A stretch of DNA of 34,166 nucleotides, taken from contig CAIQFD010000041.1 in assembly GCA_903870995.1 (NCBI GenBank), forward strand, positions 1 through 34,166, written 5' to 3'. The position numbers were made by a program, and so were the translations under genes. Below the pieces are notes generated by a model, which searched no databases, was not told where the DNA came from, and saw nothing but the letters and a program-made list of their open reading frames with translations. The stretch is from an uncultured Methylophilaceae bacterium. Its GTDB lineage: Bacteria; Pseudomonadota; Gammaproteobacteria; Burkholderiales; Methylophilaceae. How positions within the stretch are numbered: the stretch's first letter is position 1; every line of letters begins with the position of its first letter. Below, in pieces: positions 25,497-34,166 of the stretch.

Positions 25497-26603
25497 TTAA
25501 GATTGGCTACCGGGCTTGGCTCTAACGCGAATGTCTTGACCAAACTGCCGCACATCAATCAGATTGAGCGATATACGATCTTGCATACTATTGAGTGTTG
25601 GGATAGCAAGCATGCCGCGAGCATCTGAACCTAATAAAGTGGGGGCATAGTAAAACACAAATTCATCCACTAATTTAAGCGCCGAGAGCGATCCGTTTAG
25701 CGTTTGTCCGGCCTCGACCGTCACTTCATTGATGCCAAGTTCCGCGAGGTGGCTTAAAAGCTGTTTTAGGCACACTTTTCCGTTATTTGTCGTGCTGTTG
25801 AATAGCGTTGCGCCAGCGTTGCTTAAAGCTTCTGCTTTGTTGTCAGGGTCTGCAACATAGGCGATCAGGGTGTTGCCGCCTTCTAAAATCTTGGCGTCTA
25901 GAGAAATTCGCAATTGGCTATCAACTACAACGCGGAGTGGTTGGCGTGCATTGGCTATGCTACGCACATTCATTTGCGGATTGTCAGCCAGCACCGTGCC
26001 TATGCCAGTTAAAATTGCACAAGACCTAGCGCGCCAGTGTTGTACATCTTGTCTTGCAGATTCCCCAGTAATCCATTTGCTTTCGCCGCTCGCAAGACCT
26101 GTCCTGCCATCTAAACTCGCGGCGATTTTGACGCGTACAAAAGGCCTGTTGGTGGTCATGCGAGTAATAAAGCCTTCATTTAGCTCAAGCGCTTGCGCTT
26201 GCATTAGGCCATGTTCGGTTTTAATGCCCGCAGCAGCTAATCTTGCTAAGCCGTTTCCAGCCACTTGTGGGTTGGGGTCTTGCATCGCGGCAACAACGCG
26301 CTTTATACCAGATTTAACTAATGCGTCGGCGCATGGTGGTGTACGTCCAAAGTGGCTGCACGGTTCTAGTGTGACGAAAGCGTCTGCACCTTCGATAAGG
26401 CCGGGGGAGTTGGTTTCGGCATCACGTAATGCCATGATTTCAGCGTGTGGCTCACCAGCTTTTAAATGGGCACCTTGGCCGATGATTTGACCATTGTTGA
26501 CTAGGACGCAACCGACCCGAGGATTCGGGGTGGTGGTGTATAAACCTTGCTCTGCTAAACGCAGGGCAAGGCTCATGTATTCATGATCTGCTGCGGTAAA
26601 CAT
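25497..26603 (-). CDS. ribD: Bifunctional riboflavin deaminase/reductase
   Basis: Carries out the second and third steps of riboflavin synthesis: deamination of the pyrimidine from GTP, then NADPH reduction of the ribosyl group. The N-terminal zinc deaminase (about 1-145) has H53-A-E55 and PCSHFGRTPPC with C82 and C91; the C-terminal reductase (about 150-365) has RPFVRVKIAASLDGRTG, ESKWITG and VEAGQTLNGSL. The 368-residue length is normal. The N-terminus MFTAADHEYMSLALRLAEQG is typical. It follows the nrdR region, as in many proteobacteria, where NrdR and rib genes share an operon. Confidence 0.96.
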   Translation of the reverse strand: MFTAADHEYMSLALRLAEQGLYTTTPNPRVGCVLVNNGQIIGQGAHLKAGEPHAEIMALRDAETNSPGLIEGADAFVTLEPCSHFGRTPPCADALVKSGIKRVVAAMQDPNPQVAGNGLARLAAAGIKTEHGLMQAQALELNEGFITRMTTNRPFVRVKIAASLDGRTGLASGESKWITGESARQDVQHWRARSCAILTGIGTVLADNPQMNVRSIANARQPLRVVVDSQLRISLDAKILEGGNTLIAYVADPDNKAEALSNAGATLFNSTTNNGKVCLKQLLSHLAELGINEVTVEAGQTLNGSLSALKLVDEFVFYYAPTLLGSDARGMLAIPTLNSMQDRISLNLIDVRQFGQDIRVRAKPGSQS

Positions 26604-26627
26604 GATGGATTACCTAGCGTTCATCGA

Positions 26628-27035
26628 TTAGTGTTGCACGATACGGCTGTGCGTCAGCTGGTTATTTTCGTTAAAGAATAAACGAAGCCCGTGAATCACA
26701 TGCATACAACTACCAAGGTCATATTCCATTTGGCCTGCCTCTTCCCAGCTTGGGCGCCCAAGCAAAGACGTTGCGGCTTCGCGCGTGATGCCTGCTTGTA
26801 AAACGTTTTGTTGGAGGTCATAAGCCATGTCGCCACGGTGGCAGGTCTTATCCACGGTGCCAGATGCGGTAATCCACGCTACTTGATCAAACTTATCGTC
26901 ACCAAACTCGATGCGGTCTTTCATGGCCCACCAAGCAAAGAAAGCAATGGTCGCGACGACAGCCACTGCCGCAGAAGCCCAAGTAATGATCATAAAAATG
27001 CGGGTGACGTCGTTTTGTTTGGTTTCGTTGCTCAT
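26628..27035 (-). CDS. Single-pass membrane protein, BamE-like domain
   Basis: An unnamed 135-residue protein. One N-terminal transmembrane helix (about residues 13-37, IFMIITWASAAVAVVATIAF) follows a short cytoplasmic stretch. The periplasmic part ends in a SmpA/BamE-like segment: DLQQNVLQAGITREAATSLL, GRPSWEEAGQMEYDLGSCMH, then LRLFFNENNQLTHSRIV, which fits the alpha-alpha-beta-beta-beta pattern of small outer-membrane assembly proteins. Two cysteines (in DKTCHRG and LGSCMH) could pair. ATG at 27035 is supported by GAGGT five bases upstream; a TTG one codon earlier is less likely. It is inserted between nrdR and ribD. Function is unknown. Confidence 0.7.
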   Translation of the reverse strand: MSNETKQNDVTRIFMIITWASAAVAVVATIAFFAWWAMKDRIEFGDDKFDQVAWITASGTVDKTCHRGDMAYDLQQNVLQAGITREAATSLLGRPSWEEAGQMEYDLGSCMHVIHGLRLFFNENNQLTHSRIVQH

Positions 27036-27091
27036 CAAAGACCTCGATTGTTTTTTTGAGTGCTTATTTAAAAAGTTTAGTTTAAGACTTA

Positions 27092-27550
27092 CTATTTTTT
27101 TGGCGGGTCAAGATCACGAATCACGTTATTGAAATCATCCACGTCTTGGAAGCTACGATAGACCGATGCAAAGCGGATGTAGGCAACTTTATCCATGGCT
27201 TTTAATTCGTGCATGACGCTTTCACCTAAAGCCCGTGCCATGATCTCACGTTCGCCTTGGCCGAGAATCTTCTGAACGATGTGTTCGATGGCTCTATCTA
27301 CATATTCAGTGGGCACTGGGCGCTTGTGAAGAGCGCGGGTGAAGGAGCTACGAAGCTTTTCACGATTAAACTCTTCACGTGTGCCATTTTGCTTCACAAC
27401 CTGAGGCAAGTGTAGTTCGGCAGTTTCGTAAGTAGTAAAGCGCTTATCGCAAGCCGCGCAGCGACGACGACGGCGAATTGAGTCGCCTTCGTCGTTCACG
27501 CGTGAGTCAATGACTTGCGTGTCATCAGTGCTGCAAAAAGGACATTTCAT
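27092..27550 (-). CDS. nrdR: Transcriptional repressor NrdR
   Basis: NrdR senses ATP/dATP and represses ribonucleotide reductase genes. The 152-residue product begins with the zinc ribbon, C3-x2-C6 and C31-x2-C34 ([34 protein letters not shown]), followed by an ATP-cone domain (about 49-139, [20 protein letters not shown] to the [15 protein letters not shown] end). Length and motifs are exactly those of the family. It lies 20 bases after glyA and is almost certainly cotranscribed. No nrd target genes are in the window. Confidence 0.97.
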   Translation of the reverse strand: MKCPFCSTDDTQVIDSRVNDEGDSIRRRRRCAACDKRFTTYETAELHLPQVVKQNGTREEFNREKLRSSFTRALHKRPVPTEYVDRAIEHIVQKILGQGEREIMARALGESVMHELKAMDKVAYIRFASVYRSFQDVDDFNNVIRDLDPPKK

Positions 27551-27570
27551 CTAAGTAATTCTTAAATGAC

Positions 27571-28818
27571 TTAAGCGCCGTAAACTGGGAACTTCGAAGT
27601 CAATGCGTGTACTTTCGCTTTAGTTACCGCAATCACTGCTTCATCTGCTGGATTGTCTAATACATCAGCAATTAAATTAGCCACTTGACGTGCTTCTTCC
27701 TCTTTAAAGCCACGTGTAGTAATGGCTGGCGAGCCAATACGAATACCAGAAGTGACAAATGGGCTTTCTGGGTCGTTAGGGATAGAATTCTTGTTAACGG
27801 TGATGTGCGCTAAGCCCAAAGCTGCATCAGCGGCTTTGCCTGTTAGGCCTTTAGGACGTAAATCCACCAAGAAAACATGTGACTCTGTTCGACCAGAAAT
27901 TATGCGTAAGCCTCGCTTTGCCAACTCTTCAGCCATTGCGCTCGCGTTTTTCAACACTTGTGTTTGATAAGTTTTGAATTCTGGCTGTAAGGCTTCTAAG
28001 AACGCCACGGCTTTACCAGCGATGACGTGCATCAACGGCCCACCTTGTAAGCCAGGGAACACGTATGAGTTGATTGATTTTTCAAATTCAGCTTTTGCCA
28101 AAATGATGCCGCCACGTGGGCCGCGCAATGTTTTGTGCGTGGTTGATGTCACAAAGTCAGCGTGTGGTACTGGGTTAGGGTAAACGCCAGCTGCAATCAA
28201 ACCTGAGTAATGGGCCATGTCCACCATGAAATAAGCACCTACTTTTTTAGCAATCGCCGCCATGCGTTCCCAGTCGAAACGAAGCGCGTAAGCAGATGCA
28301 CCACCAATCAATAGTTTTGGCTTGCATTCAACTGCAATGCGTTCCATTTCATCGTAGTCAATTTCTTCTTTATCATTTAAGCCATAAGGCACGATATTGA
28401 AAAGCTTGCCTGATAAGTTTGCTGGTGAGCCGTGTGTTAAATGACCACCATGACCAAGGTTCATGCCCATGACGGTGTCACCTGGTTTTAGAATGGAGAA
28501 GTAAACTGCTTGGTTCGCTTGTGAGCCAGAATGTGGTTGTACGTTTGCATATTCAGCACCATATAATTTTTTGATACGGTCAATCGCCAATTGTTCTACT
28601 TGGTCAACGTATTCGCAGCCGCCGTAAAAGCGTTTGCCTGGATAACCTTCAGCATATTTGTTAGTGAGTTGTGAGCCTTGCACTTCCATCACAGCAGGGC
28701 TGGTGTAATTTTCAGAAGCAATCAACTCAATATGTTCGTCTTGGCGAACCCGCTCAAGTTCTACATATTTTGCTAATTCAGGATCTACAACGCTCAACGT
28801 TTTTGCTCGGCTAAACAT
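27571..28818 (-). CDS. glyA: Serine hydroxymethyltransferase
   Basis: A PLP enzyme interconverting serine and glycine with tetrahydrofolate, the main source of one-carbon units. The 415-residue protein has [20 protein letters not shown] at 31-50, [15 protein letters not shown], the PLP-binding K229 in [14 protein letters not shown], and [20 protein letters not shown] near the C-terminus. All match GlyA from E. coli in order and length. It heads the minus-strand operon glyA-nrdR-(membrane protein)-ribD-tatD, with its promoter in the 133-base divergent spacer with iscX. Confidence 0.98.
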   Translation of the reverse strand: MFSRAKTLSVVDPELAKYVELERVRQDEHIELIASENYTSPAVMEVQGSQLTNKYAEGYPGKRFYGGCEYVDQVEQLAIDRIKKLYGAEYANVQPHSGSQANQAVYFSILKPGDTVMGMNLGHGGHLTHGSPANLSGKLFNIVPYGLNDKEEIDYDEMERIAVECKPKLLIGGASAYALRFDWERMAAIAKKVGAYFMVDMAHYSGLIAAGVYPNPVPHADFVTSTTHKTLRGPRGGIILAKAEFEKSINSYVFPGLQGGPLMHVIAGKAVAFLEALQPEFKTYQTQVLKNASAMAEELAKRGLRIISGRTESHVFLVDLRPKGLTGKAADAALGLAHITVNKNSIPNDPESPFVTSGIRIGSPAITTRGFKEEEARQVANLIADVLDNPADEAVIAVTKAKVHALTSKFPVYGA

Positions 28819-28951
28819 AAGTCACTTTCTCGTAGGCTTAAAAAAATAATTTCGTTATTTTATCATATTGGGCGTGATTTCACCCCACCTGTTGACCGCA
28901 TCTAGGCGGTATAATTCAAGTCAATGTTGAATAATTTTTGAGGTAACTAAA
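28819..28951. promoter_or_regulatory. Divergent glyA/iscX promoter region
   Basis: The 133-base spacer holds the promoters of glyA (minus) and iscX (plus). For iscX a perfect TATAAT lies at 28910-28915, but the nearest TTGACC (28892-28897) is only 12 bases upstream, too close for a normal -35. For glyA the leader contains a 7-bp hairpin (28843-28849 with 28855-28861, TTTCG loop). No PurR- or GcvA-like site was recognised. Confidence 0.45.
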
Positions 28952-29143
28952 ATGAAATGGACTGATGTACAAATAATTGCAGAAGCCTTGTGCGACGCGC
29001 ACCCCGATGTTGACCCTAAGATCATTCGCTTTACTGATTTACATGCTTGGGTGATGGCTTTGGATGGCTTTAGTGACGAGCCAAATAAGTCTAATGAAAA
29101 AATATTGGAAGCAATTCAACTTTCTTGGATAGACGAAATTTAA
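28952..29143 (+). CDS. iscX: Fe-S assembly protein IscX
   Basis: A 63-residue acidic protein beginning [20 protein letters not shown] and containing [15 protein letters not shown] and [16 protein letters not shown], a near match to E. coli IscX (YfhJ). IscX binds IscS and iron and modulates Fe-S cluster assembly. The start is supported by GAGG upstream. In enterics iscX ends the isc operon; here it stands alone before a sugar-phosphate mutase gene, whose ATG overlaps its TAA by one base. No other isc gene is in the window. Confidence 0.93.
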   Translation: MKWTDVQIIAEALCDAHPDVDPKIIRFTDLHAWVMALDGFSDEPNKSNEKILEAIQLSWIDEI

Positions 29144-30552
29144 TGATGCAAATCCCAAAAGAGATTTTTAAGGCTTATGACATTCGTGGCATTGTTGGTA
29201 AAACGCTCACGTCTGAGATTGTCGAAGCTATTGGTCAAGCGCTTGGTTCGGAAGCCTTGGCGAGAAAACAAAGGACGATTTGTATTGGTTATGATGGCCG
29301 TTTATCAGGCCCAGAATTAGCGGGGGCTTTGTCTCGTGGTATCCGCAAAGCGGGCGTGAATGTGATTCAGCTTGGAATGGTCGCCACACCCATGGTGTAT
29401 TTCGCGGCCTATGAGCTTGGTACAGCTTGCGGTGTCATGGTCACAGGAAGCCATAACCCATCTGATTACAATGGCTTGAAAATGGTATTGGCAGGTGAAA
29501 CGCTATCTGGCGAAACCATACAAAGTTTGCGAGCACGCATTGAAAATGAAGACTTGGCCAATGGCACTGGCTCAGAAAGCCAGCACAATATTGCCCCAGC
29601 GTACATCGCCAAAATCGCTTCTGATGTAAAACTGGCACGCGGTATGAAAATCGCCGTCGATTGCGGAAACGGCGTTGCAGGCGCTTATGCTAAAAAGCTT
29701 TACGAGGCACTTGGTTGCTCAGTTCAGGAGCTATTTTGTGAAGTCGATGGGCATTTCCCTAACCATCACCCTGATCCATCTGTACCAGAAAACTTAAAAG
29801 ATTTAATTGCATCCCTTAGAACAGGCGATGCTGAACTTGGCTTGGCTTTTGATGGTGATGGCGACCGATTAGGCGTTGTGACCAAGGATGGCAAGATTAT
29901 TTACCCAGACCGTCAATTGATGTTGTTCGCAGACGAGGTGCTTCAGAGGAGTCAAGGTGCTACGATTATCTACGATGTGAAATCAACACGAAATCTCGCA
30001 CCATGGATTAAAGCACGCAACGGCAAGCCTTTGATGTGGAAAACAGGTCATTCGCTAGTTAAAGCTAAAATCAAAGAAACTAGCGCTGATTTGGCAGGCG
30101 AAATGAGCGGGCACGTATTTTTTAATGATTTAGTCGACAGCAACAATCCAGCTCAAGGACGCCGCTGGTATGGCTTTGACGATGGTCTCTATTCGGGGGC
30201 GCGTTTGCTTGAGATTTTAAGTAAAGTGAACAACCCAAGTGAAACTTTGAATAATTTGCCTGATAGTGAGAGTACGCCAGAGCAGCACATTCAAATGCAA
30301 GAGGGTGAGCCGCATGCGCTGATTGCTGCTTTGCAAAAGTCTGCCAAGTTTGAAGGCGCAACCGAAGTGATTACGATTGACGGCTTGCGTGTGGAGTATC
30401 CCGATGGGTTTGGCTTGATGCGTCCATCCAATACCACACCAGTAGTTGTGCTGCGCTTTGAGGCAGATTCTGAAGACGCTTTAAAGCGTATTCAGAATGC
30501 CTTTCGTGCAGTGATTTTAGGTGCTGCACCGCAAGTTAAATTGCCCTTCTAG
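29143..30552 (+). CDS. Phosphomannomutase/phosphoglucomutase
   Basis: An alpha-D-phosphohexomutase of the AlgC/ManB type (469 residues) that interconverts the 1- and 6-phosphates of mannose or glucose, feeding nucleotide-sugar synthesis for exopolysaccharide or LPS. The N-terminus IFKAYDIRGIVGKTL is typical. The catalytic phosphoserine is S103 in VTGSHNPSDYNG; the metal loop is D237-G-D239-G-D241-R242; a sugar-specificity GEMSGH motif and the C-terminal phosphate loop RPSNTTPVVVLRFE follow. I choose ATG 29143, which overlaps the iscX stop (TAATG); ATG 29146 is equally possible. The stop shares the tetramer CTAG with the convergent ycaO stop. Confidence 0.93.
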   Translation: MMQIPKEIFKAYDIRGIVGKTLTSEIVEAIGQALGSEALARKQRTICIGYDGRLSGPELAGALSRGIRKAGVNVIQLGMVATPMVYFAAYELGTACGVMVTGSHNPSDYNGLKMVLAGETLSGETIQSLRARIENEDLANGTGSESQHNIAPAYIAKIASDVKLARGMKIAVDCGNGVAGAYAKKLYEALGCSVQELFCEVDGHFPNHHPDPSVPENLKDLIASLRTGDAELGLAFDGDGDRLGVVTKDGKIIYPDRQLMLFADEVLQRSQGATIIYDVKSTRNLAPWIKARNGKPLMWKTGHSLVKAKIKETSADLAGEMSGHVFFNDLVDSNNPAQGRRWYGFDDGLYSGARLLEILSKVNNPSETLNNLPDSESTPEQHIQMQEGEPHALIAALQKSAKFEGATEVITIDGLRVEYPDGFGLMRPSNTTPVVVLRFEADSEDALKRIQNAFRAVILGAAPQVKLPF

Positions 30553-32303
30553 TGCTTTTTAGCATTGACTTTGTGATAAGCCAATAACAACTGCTTGTGC
30601 ATCTCGCTACCTTCCATATTTTGGCCTAAGTTATTGAGGCCAAAATAACGAGATTCACGGCTGAGCAGCTGCTGGGCTTGTTGCAAAGTTTCTGTGCCAT
30701 ACATCAGTGCTAAGTTGGCGTTGTATGGTTTGGTGTGCTCGAGCTCCGCCATTTCTTGTAGTTGCACCAAGTCGGCAATACAGCGATAAACGCGGGCGCG
30801 TTTTTCTGGTAATTCGCCAAATTGGCTAATCCAATCACAGCCTTCTAAAATCACATCAACATCACCCACGGCTAGACCTAATAAGGCTTTTAGCTCGCCA
30901 ACACGTAAGTCGGCCCAAACGCTACCAGCGTCAGCTGCAAGGCCAATTAATGTGGTCACAGGGAGCTCATCAGCTAGCTCAAGGTCTAGTAATGTTTCTA
31001 GTAGCTCCGCACTTTCTTCTTGGCTGAGGTCTTGTGTGCGAAGCAAAGCAGGGCGCACCAAATTACCCACCGTGTTGTTTTCCCACTCAAGTTCTTCCAC
31101 AGGGTAGATTTCAGACATGCCTGGCACAAAAATACGGCAAGCATAGACATCTAAATGCGTGAAATCTGAAATGTAAATGTCGTGACCACATGCGTGGATT
31201 GTGTCACAACACCATTGATAGTCTTCATCCGTCGTGGTGCCAAAATTCCAATCTACAAAATCGTAATCTGGGGTGTCGCGGAGAAAGTTCCAGCTAATGA
31301 CACCGCTTGAATCTACGAAGTGGATTTCTAGGTTTTGTGAATCGGCAATTTCTTCCATATCAAAACCTGGAGCAACAAAATTCTTGAGGCCATCAATTGC
31401 ACGACCTTGTAATAGTTCGGTTAATGCACGCTCTAGCGCAACTTCAAAGCGTGGATGTGCACCAAAGCTTGCGAAACAGCCTTGGTCTTCCGGGTGCAAC
31501 AGGGTGACGTTCATCACAGGATATTTGCCGCCTAATGAAGCGTCTTTTACCAAAATGCCGTAACCAGCTTCGCGTAAGCCTTTAATGCCAGCGGCGATGC
31601 GTGGGTAACGGTTAATCACTGCTTCAGGCACATCTGGCAAGCAAATACCTTCACGAATGATTTTGTATTTAATGTCGCGCTCAAAAATTTCAGCCAAGGC
31701 TTGGGTACGTGCTTCTTTAAGCGTGTTACCAGCGGACATGCCGTTACTGACATATAAGTTGCCAATTAAATTCACCGGGAAGTACGCCACTTCATTATCA
31801 CGCAAACGTGTGTATGGAATAGCGCAAATGCCACGTTTCGAATTACCCGAGTTCAGATCAATCAGCTTAGTCGCTGAAACTGAGCTCTCTGGGTTATAAA
31901 ATTTATGCAGTTCTTTGTTGAGCAAGCCAGCAGGCCATTTGTCGCCAGCGAGCGGAAACCATTTTTCATTCGGGTAATGCACATAATCTTGATTGCTAAT
32001 CGCTTCGCCCAAGTAAAAATGCGTCCAAAAGTAATTAGTGCTGAGGCGCTCAAAGTATTCACCAAGCGCACTCGCTCTTGCGGCTAGCTGTGAGGCACCT
32101 TTGCCATTGCTAAATAGACGTGTGCAATCACGATCCGTCACGTGCACAGACCAAATGCCTTCAATTTCATTCAGCCATGAACGTTCTTCTACATGAAAGC
32201 CGATATCCAAAAGTTTGGCTTGTAGCGTTTTAATCGAATATTCAAGCGAAGCATCTTTGCTTGGAATAAAGGTTTCTGTGTTGGTGTTAGGAGTGTTTTG
32301 CAT
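30549..32303 (-). CDS. ycaO: YcaO, RimO-accessory ATP-dependent protein
   Basis: A 584-residue YcaO-family protein. The start resembles E. coli YcaO (TFIPSKDASLEYSIKTLQAK, SWLNEIEGIWSVHVTDRDC), followed by the ATP-binding signatures NGKGASQLAARASALGEYFE, ERLSTNY and EARTQALAEIFERDI, then LERALTELLQGR. The C-terminal 150 residues (LSQEESAELLETLLDLELAD onward) match the helical extension of this subgroup. In E. coli YcaO enhances RimO-dependent beta-methylthiolation of ribosomal protein S12. No peptide precursor or dehydrogenase gene is nearby, so a role in azole natural-product synthesis is unlikely. ATG 32303 is preferred to a TTG six codons earlier. Confidence 0.92.
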   Translation of the reverse strand: MQNTPNTNTETFIPSKDASLEYSIKTLQAKLLDIGFHVEERSWLNEIEGIWSVHVTDRDCTRLFSNGKGASQLAARASALGEYFERLSTNYFWTHFYLGEAISNQDYVHYPNEKWFPLAGDKWPAGLLNKELHKFYNPESSVSATKLIDLNSGNSKRGICAIPYTRLRDNEVAYFPVNLIGNLYVSNGMSAGNTLKEARTQALAEIFERDIKYKIIREGICLPDVPEAVINRYPRIAAGIKGLREAGYGILVKDASLGGKYPVMNVTLLHPEDQGCFASFGAHPRFEVALERALTELLQGRAIDGLKNFVAPGFDMEEIADSQNLEIHFVDSSGVISWNFLRDTPDYDFVDWNFGTTTDEDYQWCCDTIHACGHDIYISDFTHLDVYACRIFVPGMSEIYPVEELEWENNTVGNLVRPALLRTQDLSQEESAELLETLLDLELADELPVTTLIGLAADAGSVWADLRVGELKALLGLAVGDVDVILEGCDWISQFGELPEKRARVYRCIADLVQLQEMAELEHTKPYNANLALMYGTETLQQAQQLLSRESRYFGLNNLGQNMEGSEMHKQLLLAYHKVNAKKH

Positions 32304-32326
32304 CGCGTGACTTTCAAGCAAAAGAA

Positions 32327-32357
32327 ATAAAAAAGGCCGTCAGCATAGCACGGCCTT
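32327..32357 (-). terminator. Terminator of pgm (minus strand)
   Basis: Read on the minus strand, AAGGCCGT pairs with ACGGCCTT (32350-32357 with 32333-32340) across a 9-base loop, followed by a T-rich tract (complement of 32327-32332). It ends pgm transcription before ycaO. Confidence 0.85.
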
Positions 32358-32377
32358 GTGAAGGTTAAGTCAGATTG

Positions 32378-34021
<1,644 letters not shown>

Positions 34022-34049
34022 CTAATTAAATAGTGATAACTTCATTAAG

Positions 34050-34078
34050 TTGACAGTGTAGCGCTTTATCTTGATAAT
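34050..34078 (+). promoter_or_regulatory. Sigma-70 promoter of tRNA-Lys
   Basis: A perfect TTGACA (34050-34055) and GATAAT (34073-34078) are separated by exactly 17 bases. Initiation near 34085 would put the transcript start about six bases before the mature tRNA. Confidence 0.85.
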
Positions 34079-34090
34079 TGCGCCCCTCAA

Positions 34091-34166
34091 GGGAGATTAG
34101 CTCAGTTGGTAGAGCAGCGGACTCTTAATCCGTTTGTCGCGAGTTCGACCCTCGCATCTCCCACCA
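34091..34166 (+). tRNA. tRNA-Lys (anticodon CUU)
   Basis: A 76-base cloverleaf ending exactly at the window edge: acceptor GGGAGAT/ATCTCCC, D-arm TAGCTCAGTTGGTAGAGCA, anticodon stem GCGGA/TCCGT with loop CTCTTAA (anticodon CTT at 34124-34126), T-loop GTTCGACC, and encoded CCA. It reads AAG lysine codons. Confidence 0.97.

Noticed and set aside
28910-28922. TATAATTCAAGTC is shared by the iscX and tRNA-Pro (5845-5857) promoter regions
   Set aside because: Exact 13-base pairs occur by chance several times per window; the shared part beyond the -10 box has no known meaning.
30549-32303. YcaO as part of a thiazole/oxazole-modified peptide cluster
   Set aside because: The sequence is of the E. 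coli YcaO/RimO-accessory type, and no precursor peptide, dehydrogenase or E1-like gene is adjacent.

Overview
The window looks like a chromosomal segment of a Gram-negative betaproteobacterium. The order thrS-infC-rpmI-rplT-pheS-pheT-ihfA-merR-tRNA-Pro, the neighbourhood glyA-nrdR-ribD, the AT-leaning codon use and the protein sequences together suggest Methylophilaceae (Methylotenera-like). The family assignment is a recollection-based inference; the class is firmer. Coding density is high and no stretch of more than 300 bases lacks a gene.

Layout. (1) 1-5960, plus strand: a translation block (end of thrS, infC with an AUA start, L35, L20, terminator, pheST), then ihfA overlapping a small MerR regulator, then tRNA-Pro(GGG). 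(2) 6087-22421, plus strand: an accessory surface block. An orphan FixJ-type response regulator is followed by an 11-kb gene for a 3665-residue secreted protein (L-type-lectin-like head, about 17 Ig-like DUF11 modules in two alternating types, carboxypeptidase-regulatory-like modules, more DUF11, an SdrD_B-type calcium-binding module). Its stop overlaps the start of a 1313-residue outer-membrane protein (Ig-like N-terminus, large predicted beta-barrel, true OmpA peptidoglycan-binding C-terminus). A 19-bp terminator stem ends the operon and a small winged-helix gene follows. (3) 22418-24669, minus strand: mtnA, a FucA-type class II aldolase and a Cys-rich lipoprotein, read as a 5'-methylthioadenosine disposal operon, probably the DHAP shunt. 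Its upstream region holds three clustered DnaA-box-like sites. (4) 24670-28818, minus strand: glyA-nrdR-(BamE-like membrane protein)-ribD-tatD. (5) 28952-30552, plus strand: iscX coupled to a phosphomannomutase/phosphoglucomutase. (6) 30549-34009, minus strand: ycaO and pgm. (7) tRNA-Lys(CUU) ends the window.

The most interesting system is the two-gene surface complex in block 2. A very long, cysteine-stapled repeat protein is translationally coupled to a barrel that can grip peptidoglycan, with no recognisable dedicated secretion machinery in the window. I propose that the barrel exports, displays or anchors the repeat fibre. Function is inferred from domain architecture and gene coupling only.
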